A stretch of DNA of 64,000 nt from Paramacrobiotus metropolitanus (lineage: Eukaryota > Tardigrada > Eutardigrada > Parachela > Macrobiotidae). Below the pieces are notes generated by a model, which made no database searches, had not been told where the DNA came from, and saw nothing but the letters and a program-made list of their open reading frames with translations. This document shows, piece after piece, positions 12,361-29,322 of the stretch. Location of the stretch: the NCBI RefSeq assembly GCF_019649055.1, contig NW_026570263.1:868001-932000 (forward strand), given 5' to 3'. The position numbers and the translations under genes are program-made. Position 1 is the first letter of the stretch. The number at the start of each line of letters is the position of its first letter.

Positions 12361-15300
12361 ATGGATTGCAGGCTGGTTAATCCGGGATTTCGACGGCTTT
12401 GGGTTGGCGCAGAGGGGATCAGTTACCAAAATACGGTAGCGGTGCGGGTGCATACAGCTGGTACTGCCGGGCAGGAGGAGTGCTGGTTGGGATACATCCA
12501 GGATATTCGCGACGAGCACGTGCTGGTGGACTTTGCCAGCAGCCGGCCCGGGGCGGCTGCACGCTACATCCACGCGTCACACGTGTGGCCGCTGCCGTTT
12601 CTGTCGCCGGATCCGGATCGGCCTTATACGTCGGTATTCGCGGCCCTCCGCGACCGCTACGACGAGCCGTTTCGCTTCCGGCCGGCCACTGCCTTGCATT
12701 TCGATTGGGAGTGCAAAATGTGCTTCATCAACCTGTCCGCGGCCGGAGCAGATGCAGCAGCGGCGCCTGCAGCTGGTAATGCTAATGCGATGGCCGTTGT
12801 CGACTGGTGTCAGATAATGAGCGAGCTGCCATTCGGCCAACCACCGCTGCTGGCAAGAACGACCGGCCTGCTTTATACCCGCCATGAAATCCTCCTGAAT
12901 ATGAATATTCATGCCACGGCGCAATGTGTTTTCAACATACGCACAGCGGCCGACGCGTGCCAGTTGCTGGACAGCTTCCGGCAAGGGTACCGGGTGCAGC
13001 CGGCGGCGGCGCTGGCCGGGCGCGGGCCCGGGCCCGGGCCCGCGACGGAGGCGGATGAGGCGGCCATGGAGGAGAGTTGCCGCTTCCATCTGCGCATCGG
13101 GCCGGATCCGCAGCGGTGCACGTTCATTGTCGCCGGCAACCAGACCGACACCGCCAGCATGGACCGGACAGCGGCAGCACTACACAAGATACTGGAGCAG
13201 TATGCTGCGTGCCGTGCCGGTCGCTTATCAAGCCACACGACTACGACTTCGTCGCACCAGACTCTTCACAATGAACGCTTCGCGCTGTCTGCAGGTGCGT
13301 CTGTTTTGCACCAAATTATATTTATACTTACATCAGTTATACAGTTCCTATACAGTGGACGACAAAAAGAAGTTGATAAGGCGCGACTAGCTGAACACTG
13401 GCCGGCCGATTTCAACTTTTTTTCGTCCTCCATTGTACGTACAATTCTATACAAATCGTACGAGTATACATACGGTACATGTGCATATCTGTATGCGTAT
13501 CTATACAGTACATAATTTACGAGTAAATATGTACATAAATATATACAGATCCCAGTATGCTATACGGCGTTATTGTTACAATTGTCGTGCACAACAGAAA
13601 GAAGAGAGAAACAAACAAATTATCATAGCATGAATTATAGTCTATACTCTGTAGTAGGTGCTGTTCTACAACTGTGAATGGATATACAGATATATACATA
13701 GATATTCCGCATGTGCGTGCAAATTGTGAAGAACGAGTACGTACGTTTAGAAAATATCCTATATATTAATAAAATAAGCCTTAGCGAATTCCATTTCTGT
13801 CACCCTTTTTTGAGCGATCCACTGAACCAAACTTTGATGTCTATATGTCATTCAATAGCCGCGAGTTTGCAGATTTGCAGAAACCAGTTAGTTTTTTGAA
13901 AGTATGTGAAGTTTTAGAGAAAATCTTAAAAGAACTTAACATACAAAGTCTACGGGAAAAGTGCAGAACCCACCACTGCAAACCCACCCAAGCCACCACT
14001 GTCACGAACAGCACAGGAAAAGACATCTACACTTGATGGAACTTTGGTGTCCGTTAGTTATCGGACTGCCTTTAGTTCATAAGATTTTTATTAAGAGTTA
14101 GTTTTAAAATATGTAGGCTCGGAAAGTGATGTTTCTTAAAGACTGAACATGCAGAATCTCCTGGAAAGTGGGAGCGACCCAAATTCCAAAGATAAAGTAG
14201 TTGCCTTTCGCAACGGGTTGATTAGATGTATTATTAAAATTTAAAACTGCTTCCAAAGGGCGGTTGGCTTTTGCTGCCGTGCCAATAAAGTGGAATATTT
14301 TATCCTTTTTTTCAAATCTCAAATAAACATCATTTTGTGAGAGACGAAAGTCGATTTTGAGAATTTTGGTGTTCGACTGGAAATGGTGTGGACTACTCGA
14401 GCAAAACAGCGAGTCCCAGTCCCACCGGGCGTACGCACTAGGATTCGAGTCTAACCGCCGCCCGGGGGGAGAAAGCGGCCCAAGGCAAATCTTTTCACGG
14501 CGACCTAAATGAGGAGCGCGCAAGCCTCCAGCAGGGGAAGGTAGAGAAGGTAAAAATATTTTTCAGAAGGGATATTTTTCCGCTAAGGAACGTAGACAAA
14601 AACGGTTTTATGAAAACAAAAACCGCATTTTTAGCATTCAAAAATTTAAAATAAACAGAAAATTTAAAAAGCGAAGCTTATCCGCATTCTAATCTATGTT
14701 TCCGCCAGCTATAAAGCATTCCGTCAGATCAGCTCCCATCAAAGGTCAAAACAAAAAAATTAGGGGAATACCCTCTCCGGTGCGCCTGGGTGCGACAAGC
14801 TACATTAATGAACCATCTGTGAGGACGTAAGCGTGAAGCGACAATGCGTTTAATGGGTTGGGGATGTTGTTGGCGTTAAATGGGTTGGGTTTGGGATGGG
14901 TTGGGGTTGGGATTGGGGAGGCGACAATGCGTTGGGGATGTACTATACAAATGCATAGATTTTTGCCAAACTTCAAACAAATTTTATAAGCACGTAACAG
15001 AAAGCGGAATCATAGGCGGCGCCTTTCTGCAGCGGGGGTCGCAAGCAAGACACTGTGCTTAAGTTGTCGACGTTAATCAATAAAAAATTCACCAAAGAAC
15101 ACAACGAAATTTTGAAGTCTTCATCAGGTTTAAATTGTTTGTGTGTAAACAGTTGGAGGAAACTGGAAAGTATTTTTATTCTAAGTGGTCTAAAGGTTGA
15201 CATCGGTGGTCGTACGGTCGCATCACTGGATTGTTTTGTCGGGACGCACTAACTAAAATTTAACGAAGTCTCCGAATGGTATCTGAACCAGTAGAAGTAC

Positions 15301-16738
15301 TGAAATACGGCTACAAAAATTTCAGTAATTATGGAGCTTTTTTTATTTGTAGTTCTTGACAACTGACCGGCATATGCTGCTGATTGATTTGCGAGAAGCT
15401 TAAAAACTTTGTTTTATAATTTAAAACAAAGGAACATATTAAACATAACTGGAAATTTTGCTAATCTTTTCAAAGGGAATCTAATTTCGGGTTAAGCTCA
15501 GCGGAACGCCGATTTAATGTTCTATACGCTGCATACGCAGTGCGTCACGGCCAATACGGTACAGGTACGGAAGATAATTTGTAATGGTACTGTAGCTACA
15601 GCTGAAGTACTGTATGTCTACATTATAAACTACAGTAGAGTACCGTAATAACTTGTATAGTATTTACTTAATTGTAAATTAATTTTTATCTGTCTCTCCA
15701 TCCTGCAGAGTGTGCGTTGTGGCGAGCGATCCTGGGCGATCCGGGCACGACGCAGCATACAATGTCCTGACGGACAGTTTACACAGTACTACTACACGCT
15801 GCGGTGACCATAGTTACTGCTGTCGCTGCGCGATGCTGCTGAGCCGGGTCATCACGCCCACAACGCGCAGTCTGACCATCCGCGCAGACGCCAACGACTG
15901 GCAGGGGGAGCCGTTCAACTGGCACATCCTAAGTTATGTGCAGACGTTCTTGGAAGTTATGCGCATCCAGCTGCCCTTCCTCGTGCTGAAATCCTTCGGC
16001 CTGACGTACACGGACCCGGGATTTTGGCGGTGCTTCCGGCGACAGTGTGACCAACTGATCGTCGACGGGCTGGAGATGCGCGGGACGCTGTTTAATCGAA
16101 TGCGGATGGCGCTCAACTGCTGGTCGTTGCCAGACGACGAAAAGCGCTTCATCAACGCCTACAGACCCGATTTCCAGTCCGATTTCCATTCCGGCTGGCA
16201 TTCGGTAGCGCATGCCCAGCCGTCCGTTGTGGATGCGACGCTGATCTGTGTACCCCGGCTGATCTGTAAGTGGCGGGATCCGGACGACTGGGAGGCGGTC
16301 AGCCGGCGCTTCCTGTTGGCCGTGCAGCGGGCCTTTCCGCCGGCCAGCGCCGCCGTGCTGGCCAAAGTGGCGGCGGTGCACGCTCGCTGGTGCCGCAGCC
16401 TCGCCTACCCCGACGATTGGTGCATTTTCCGGCAGTTCGTCAAAGAGCAAGTGGACAGTAATACAATAATTGATATACAATACATATCCACACACAACTA
16501 TAAGTGTATATATATATATCTCGCATTATTTGAGCAACATAATGCGTTTCTTTCACCGAAAAGAAATGCCGCAGCGCTTCTTTACATAATTATGGTATCT
16601 TGCTACAGGTACAGCGGATTACAGCCGAATGGCAGTCGGCATGCGTACGCGTGCGATGATGTCGACTTGCGAACGGTCGACATCCGCCAACTCAGCAACA
16701 TGGCCTTGTGGGGCATCGCCGAGATTTACATCGAATAA
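12361..16738 (+). CDS. Unrecognised 599-aa protein, tandem copy B
   Basis: Three exons (12361-13294, 15711-16446, 16609-16738) total 600 codons. It is paralogous to gene A over all three exons: YQNTVAVR, CWLGYIQDI, VLVDF, YIHAS-VWPLPF, FRFRPA, then DWQ, FLVLKSF and a C-terminal LWGIAEIYI. Differences include a GC-rich insertion in exon 1 (about 13017-13045) coding a Gly-Pro repeat, and a 2,416-bp first intron against 948 bp in copy A. The start of exon 2 is read in a different frame from copy A: two bases fewer, then one fewer about 45 bp on, restoring the common frame. Intron 2 starts with GC (GTCAAAGA/gcaagt) as in copy A. No targeting signal or known domain is visible; the function is unknown. 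Confidence 0.75.
14855..14935 (+). repeat. G-rich tract with GGGTTGG-type words
   Basis: Repeated GGGTTGG, GGGTTTGGGATGG and GGGGTTGGG words lie in intron 1 of gene B. There are at least four runs of three or more G within 40 bp, so a G-quadruplex could form on the plus strand. It is not a regular telomere array. Confidence 0.6.
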
Positions 16739-16879
16739 TATCCAAATTAATTACATATCTGCGCAGGACGACGCCGACGACGCCTTATCCTAAGAAAACG
16801 GCAATCACATGGCCGTATTAATAATTTACGGATGACTGGAGGCTGGAGCAGTACAGGGCAGGTGGTGCTGTGCTGTACG

Positions 16880-17000
16880 CTGCTGAATTTGTTGTATGTT
16901 TTTGTGCTTTCAAACTCGTGTTGCTTTTAGTTATTTCCATTTTACCAGTCAAAACTCTCCAACACCAACAGATTTTAATCAGATTTTACGGTAACCATGT
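16880..17000 (+). repeat. Dispersed repeat, copy 2 (3' part)
   Basis: It matches the 3' end of the 7335-7770 repeat ('actctccaacaccaacagattttaatc'). It lies about 150 bp after the gene B stop, equivalent in position to copy 1 after gene A, so it may have been carried by the tandem duplication. Confidence 0.65.
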
Positions 17001-17345
17001 AGGATATACATGCACTTCTCATGACTATTAACCAGCGCCGCTCCCAAAAAAAAAATTTTTTACGAGTAAGATACAAATTCAGCAGACGCCCCCATGAGGC
17101 CATGACCATCGCCGCGTGTCAATACTCAAAACAGAGAAAACAAATAAACAAACAAAATGGAAAGCAGATTCGAACTGCATTAAGCGCCAGCAAACAATTA
17201 CAGCAGCAAAGCCATTTACAAGAATCCATCCTCCCCGGACACGGCCACAAGAAATACGAGGCGGAATAAAACGCTACGAGTTACCAAAAATTCTAGCTAC
17301 GCCCTCGCTGCGGAGGAATGGCTCCCGCATCCCGCGGCATCCGAT

Positions 17346-20300
17346 TCACTCGCCGGCGTCGTCGCTGCCGGTGGGGCGGCTAATGGAGCCACGGTGACGC
17401 AGCGTATCCCCGGCGGTCATCGGCATATTCATTCCCATTCCTGCAAAGGAAAATATCAGAAAAATCCCCAAAAATATCATTTTTTACTCGTTAAATTAAA
17501 TAAAAAAATTAATAATTCTTCATCCGCCAAGACATTTCCCTGCAACAAACACGTGTTCAGTGTTCAGTGACCTTGCGCGGGCGCCTGCTGCATCATCCCT
17601 TGTCCTTGGGCGCCCATGTTCCCGTACTGGCTGCCCGGCGGCCCCATGGGCATCTGGTGGGCGTAGTACTGCCCCATCTGCGCCCCGCCGTCGCCCGGAT
17701 AGTGCCCCATGACGTAAGGCGGCTGCGGCGCCGCGGCGAACGGCGGCTGGAACTGCAGTTGCGAAGGACTGGCGGAGAAAAGGGGCTGCAGGCCCTGAGT
17801 GGCGGAGGTGGGGTACATAGTGGGCTGGGAGTGCGTGGTGAGGAAGTACGGGTGCGCAGTGCCCACGGGAATCTGCATCGCCGTCGATTCTGGGGGCGAC
17901 GTCAGGCCCAGCCCACTGGAGTTGAGTGGAAACGTGGCCGGCACGGAGCTGGAAGGGCTGGGAGCGGCTCTGCCCAGTGAAGGGACGAACCCGTGCTGCT
18001 GCTGCATCTGCTGCTGGGCGTCCAGCCGCGCCTTCACCTCCATGGCCTTCCCCTGCTCCGAGTGGAACTGCTGGCGCTCCTGGATCAGCTGCTGGCGCAG
18101 CAACTCCAGCTGAAAAAAGCACCGACCTGTTACGCAACCGGAAATGTCACATGCCGGTTCAGAGGATGTAGTGAGTTTTGACATTCACTGTACCTCCAGC
18201 GGCCCAGCTTGGGCTATATTCAGCAATTCCTCCGCCTGTTTCCGTTGCAACTCCTCCACCTGCTGCCTATGCAGCAGCACCCATTCCTCCGTCACCTGCC
18301 GCCGTTCCGTCTCAACCCGCGCCGCGAATTCCGCTTGCTGCCTTTCTTCCGCTTGCTGCCTTTCTTCCGCTTCCGCTGCCAGTTTTTTCTCGTCCTCCAT
18401 ACTATAACAAAGCAATGCAATGTCGTCTGATTGCTGAGCCGTCGGGTCATTTTGGCTCTATTTTTTTACAAAAATTGCGATTAATCTCAGATTATGAGTG
18501 CCGTCCCGGCACTGCGTGAGGCGTATCCGCGAGTTTTTGGGCGAGTAGAACATGTCTTTACGCCGCGTCTGGCTGCTTGCGCACAGTCTGCATTATCGCC
18601 ACCCAACCTCAGACACGCCGCCCGCTGACCTCCACAATATTTTCCATGGCCAGCTGATGCTCCTCTTCCCCGCCCCCCATCGATTCTTCCAGGCGGCTGC
18701 TCTTCACACAGTTCCCGCAACATCCACTCTGCTCGACCCAAATCAATGATCCCGCGGCACGTTCCCCCCACTGGCCACGCGGACAGTGCGCGGAAATCCC
18801 AAGGGGACTGATTCCAGATCCATCAGCGGAACGTACAGCTGCCGGCTCAGTTGGCGCTTGGATTACCTGCCCTCGCGGATTCCTTCAGCTCTCTTTCTAC
18901 TCTGTCCCTGATTAAAAACACGGAACATCACGGTCAGTCGGGAATCGTTGGGTTTAAGCAGGATGCAGATTCCGTGGATCTTCTCGTGGTTGGTCAAGTG
19001 TTGCATGAACAGCTGTAACTTCTTCTCGTCTTGACGGGCGCCGCTGGTGTCCTCGATGCCCGGGATGCCGACCTGACGAGCAATGATGCGGCCTTCTTGA
19101 TGCAGCAGCCGGCCGGCATCTGCGCGTCGAATTGTCCGCATTCCGGCTCGCTAGCATTTTCTCCACCCGTGCACCATGGACCATGGCAGATGGAATAATT
19201 TTTTTAAATATACTACGGTAATATACTATCTTTTTACAAAAGATGAGATTTTTTGAATTTTCATCCGGAAAATATGCCCCGGTAAGTCGTAACGAATATC
19301 AAAATAACGTAAAATACCTGGATTGTAGAAATGCGTCCAATGCAGCCTCATCTGGGTAAGGTGTACTTCTGATGCGGATTCCTGTTCCACTCAGTTTCTG
19401 CTGCAGCGATCTGTAAAAAGTCCGCCTAATGAACTAGTGACAGACACCAGTGACACCACGCCGGCATGACATATTATTGTTTTTCGCACCCGAATATGTG
19501 AAAACTTATTTTTCCAGTACAATGCATTTCACAACAGAATTAAATTAATTTTTACTACACATAATTAATTTCGTACATCAATTTCGAGGTACGTTTTCTT
19601 ATTTGTTTAAATTCAAAACAGAAACACTTTCGCTCGTGGGCAGGCAGCCATTTCCAATTAACTATCGAAAATGTTTTCCTTTATTGATGTTCAAATCGCG
19701 ACATAACAGTCGCAAGTCATTCTAAACTGTATTTTAATCTTATCTCTATTTTCAGCACTGCTAAGTACTAAGTTGTCATTCTGTCTGGAATACAACGGGC
19801 AGCGTTGCAAGGAAAACATCAGCAAATCGATATAATAATTATAATATATTTCAAAAGCTGCTGTCTGGCCGTAGTTAATTGACTTACGACTGTAATGTCG
19901 CGATTTGAAAATCAGTAAACCATTACTTTTCAAAAGCTGGGAAAACATTTAAAATAAAAATAAAATATCTTTGAAGATCTTACTTGACTGCTGATGAAAC
20001 ATCGCCATTTGCCTCCCGACACTTTAGCAGAACCACTTTCTGGGAATTTCGGTTCAAGCACCACATCGCCGAGGACACTTTTTTGCGGTTGAATGTTTCC
20101 TCCATTTCAAATTTCTTCAAAACAACTGACGCCAACACTCTCGGCTGCGTCCCGAAACCGTATTCGCGAACTGCTGTATCTGCAATTAACACAAACATAA
20201 AAATAATGTCGGATAGAGATTTTGGTTGTTTTTTTAATGTTTAAATTTTAACTGTAAAGTAGTGTGCCCGCGCTTGCACTTTTTGTTGTTTTGGCGGCTA

Positions 20301-20926
20301 TTGCCGAATAAGCAGAAACCACAGAATAGTTACAAAGATTTGAACAACTTTTAGGAATCAATGTTAATTTTATTTCATAAGAAAAATTAGACAATAAAAA
20401 AACAGCTTCGGAACATACAGTCACTCATTAAGCATCAATCGACAGAGACGGGCTAACTTTCATAAATATGATAAGGAATATATATTCACATCAGCCTCAG
20501 TAAAAAACGGACAATTAACTAACAGTACTCTACGCCGCGCACACAGTCCTGCTTACCGTAGCTGACCGATACACAGCAGTGCCCATCCCATTCCTTCTCG
20601 CGGCCTCCCTTCCCCCCGCCCAGCTTGCTCGGGCCGGAATGCGAGTCGCTGTCGTGCAGCCGACTGCCGCTCTCCTTGACGTCGCGCTCACGACGGCCAG
20701 CCGCCGTCGCTGCGTGCATGTTGTGAGCACGGGCCGGAGAGTGCCGCTTGTTGGACGGCGTCAGCTCGGCGCTGCTAGTGGAGGCGCCCGCTCCCGATGC
20801 AGTACTATCCCCGGTGACGTTGGGCGGTGAAGACTGATGGCCACGTTTGGCCGCCTGAACGTAGCTCATGCCAGAACTAGAAGTACCCACTTTCTGGCTG
20901 CTTGTACTCGCGCGACTACCGTCCAT
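17346..20926 (-). CDS. Chimeric SMARCC-derived protein (about 499 aa) without SWIRM or SANT
   Basis: Six exons in transcript order: 20926-20557, 20179-19984, 19410-19318, 18401-18194, 18109-17572 and 17440-17346. Phases are compatible at every junction and the total is exactly 500 codons. Exon 1 resembles the SMARCC N-terminus (GSRAS-SSQK-GTS; LHDSDSH-G-SKL). Exons 2 and 3 (about 96 aa) match nothing I recognise. Exon 4 is a Glu/Gln/Arg-rich coiled coil starting MEDEKKLAAEAEE. Exon 5 starts LELLRQQLIQERQQFH and ends APAQG like SMARCC exons 11-12, but with intron 11 and flanking coding sequence deleted in frame. Exon 6 mirrors the SMARCC last exon, stop included. The gene is divergent to SMARCC. 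An unusual donor (gtcact) follows exon 5. It could be an expressed neogene or a recent pseudogene; intact frame and phases favour the former. Confidence 0.6.
18640..19130 (-). pseudogene. Decayed P-loop GTPase-like remnant in an intron of the chimera
   Basis: On the minus strand, 19080-18890 encodes IPGIEDTSG...HGICILLKPND-SRLTVMF, and about 18838-18745 encodes LYVPLMDLESVPLGFPRTVR. Both resemble blocks of large AIG1-like or dynamin-like GTPases that I recall with DTPGIGDTRG, HGICILLKPN and IDLE-V-L-HPRT. The switch-II-like Asp-Thr is lost from the first motif. A stop (18745-18743) and a frame change follow the second block, and a Cys-rich tail (CCGNC) reads in another frame. It lies wholly inside the intron between chimera exons 3 and 4 (19317-18402). 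Identification is by recall and needs a profile search. Confidence 0.5.
20211..20310 (+). mobile_element. LINE-like 3' tail, third copy
   Basis: About 100 bp carrying the last ten codons (DRDFGCFFNV, stop at 20244) and the 3' UTR of the element at 1080-2830. It is extremely 5'-truncated and lies in intron 1 of the chimeric gene, opposite to its transcription. Confidence 0.8.
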
Positions 20927-21864
20927 CTCTGCTGACACCTGAACGAGCTCAACGCATGCAGGAATCTATAAAGAGCAAAACGGACTATTCCCCCGTTTGC
21001 TAACACACCGACGCTTATAGCTTGGCCGTGTGATGCAAATCGTGCCGTCAAATGCAAATGCCAGTCGGAAAATAAAGGATGGAATCCGATACACATAAAA
21101 AATATCAGTTGGGTTCACCAGCGCTGATCGAAACTGCCCAACTGGCATGAATCAAGCCAGTTGGATTTTTCCATCAGGGCAGCATAACCCGCATGTCCGT
21201 CGATCCCGGAACCAGATATGTAATTTCAAAAGAAATTTCCAAAAACATTTTTTAAACAATGATAAAATAATGAAACGGAGAGAATGTAAAAATACAGCAC
21301 AACAACGCTCGCAGACTGACAGCTGCATGCAGCCTGAGAAGTTGAGAACTGTTGGTGTGAGTTGGTGAGAGAACTGTTGAGATTAGATTAACTAGCACAA
21401 TTTGAAGTGAGTACAGAGACGGTGCGGTGCTCGTCGAGTTTGACATCGCGTCCGCAGCACATCGTGTAAGCCGCCAGACTCGATAGAGACAACACTGCGC
21501 ATCCAATAAAAGATATGTTTCAAAACTGTCGGTTGTATGCAGTTTTCCTGTACAACGGCTCGTTATTGCACTGCCTTGATGCTACTGTTGTGGTTGTAGG
21601 CTGTAGCGAAATCCCTGTAGCAAATAACGTAGTGTCATACGTCAAATCCGCGCGCCATTCAAACCGAAAATCAGTACTGTATTTAATTTATTTTTTCCGT
21701 TTTTCATACGTTTTGCACTTGATGCAGAGTGCAGACTACAGTCGAAAAGTTGGGCAGAACAAACGGCAAATCTGTACGTGTCAGCCATTACGAGGATTTT
21801 TTGTTTGTGCTGTTTATAAGTCTTGGATGCGTTGAGCCCGTCAGGCGTCAGAGCGTAATCATCA

Positions 21865-27842
<5,978 letters not shown>

Positions 27843-29322
27843 AACGGACGCCGCGGGATGCGGGAGAATTCCCTTTTCAGCGAGGGCGTTGTGTTGGATG
27901 TTTTTTGTTATCTCTTAGCGTTTTATTCCGGCGCGTATTTTCTCATTTCTTATGGCCGGCCGTGTCCGTGGAGGATGGATTCTTGTAAATGGCTTTGCTG
28001 CTGTATTTGTTTGCTGGCGCTTAGTGCAGTTCGAATCTGCTTTCCATTTTGTTTGTTTTTTTGTTTTCTCTGTGTTGAGTATTGACAAGCGGCGTGTGGC
28101 GCGTCTTATTGAATTTGTATACTAGTTACTCGTTATAATTTGTATTTCAATTGCGCTGGTTAGTCATGAGCAGTGCGTATCGTAAGTCGCAACCGTAAAA
28201 TCCGATTAAAATCTGTTGGTGTTGGAGAGTTTTGGTGGGCAGTTCAAAGGAATACACAGTTTATTAATTGTCTGCAATTTAATTTGCAATTTTAACTCGC
28301 AATTTAATTTTGCCTGTGTGTACTTAAAATTTACCATTTAATTTGCAGTTTTAATATGCAATTTTATTGACAAGTGTGACTTTTAATATTATGCGCTTTA
28401 AATAGTTTAAATTATGAAATTAATATTATGCGATTTAAATAATTTTCTGGCTGATAAAATTATTAATAATGATGATCAATAACGACACGAGTTTGACCGC
28501 AACGAGGAAAATGCAGTGCGTGGTGTATTCTGTCGCCGTGGAGCGGTGGTTACGATTTTTTAGGTTTTAGTTTTATCACCATAAAATTATTGCAATTTGT
28601 TGAAAAAAAGCAATCACTGCAGAAAACTAGAAACAACAAATTATCGAATTTTGTCCATCGATCAATATAAATGCAGCGACTGCACAGCTGACGGCTTACG
28701 TCAGATTGACTTGGGGGGTGTGTCACGTGCTAGCCAGCCGCGCGCTGATTGGCTGGACCGTCGATCGTTCAGCGCTGGCAGCGGCGGCTGCAACGAAAGC
28801 TGCACTCGGTACGCGTAAAAGTCGTAACGCACTGCATAGCGCATGCCGATCATGCGCTAACGTGCTGAACGTGTAATAACGTGTTGACTAAGCGCAGCAA
28901 CCCAGTGAACCCATTCAAATTCCGCCTTGGAGGCTTCCTGCCATTTCAGCGTCTTCGCGTAGTTTGCCGGGACAGCTCATGCTGCACGGAACGCCGCTGA
29001 TGAATTCTTCGAGCGAGCCTTCATCGCGAAAATGGATATTATTGTCAATATTGTGGATTAGATTTGTGATTCATCCCTCAGTGTGCAAACGTGTGTTGGG
29101 TCTGTTTCGTAATATTCACGGCGATCCATGAACGTTTGTGGAGCTCGCCGTGTGTGTCTGTCTGGTGTTCCTGCGATCAGCACGCCCGCCGCTGACGGAT
29201 GGCCTGATCATCCGTGATGCTAGTGCATTCCTGGGAGAAAGACGCGAAGAGCGAGACGAGCGAAGAAGCGAGCGAAGTCGAGCGAAGTGTCAGGCGTGAG
29301 GCGGATTGAGGATTAGGAAAGC
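27843..29322. other. SMARCC 3' UTR, dispersed repeat and ATF2 5' region
   Basis: About 27843-28115 is SMARCC 3' untranslated sequence, recognisable because it is duplicated at 17110-17345. About 28190-28545 is the inverted third copy of the 7335-7770 repeat. About 28600-29322 holds no clear coding exon and is probably the promoter and 5' UTR of the ATF2-like gene; 29228-29290 is rich in GCGAG/GCGAAG words. Confidence 0.6.
28190..28545 (-). repeat. Dispersed ~400-bp repeat, copy 3 (inverted)
   Basis: Its reverse complement matches 7335-7770 through 'actcgtgtcgttattgat' and ends 'ctccaacaccaacagatttta'. It lies just 3' of SMARCC. Confidence 0.75.

Noticed and set aside
14104-14523. 139-codon minus-strand frame with a galectin-like rhythm (KIDFRLSQNDVYLRF...GNYFIFGIWV) in intron 1 of gene B
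   Set aside because: It lacks the conserved WG-E-R carbohydrate motif, has a low-complexity N-terminal part and no clear splice partners. It is probably a decayed insert; a profile search would decide.
27999-28060. tRNA-like B-box word 'gttcgaatc' at about 28030 and its copy near 17165
   Set aside because: No A box or cloverleaf could be drawn; it is SMARCC 3' UTR sequence shared by the inverted duplication.
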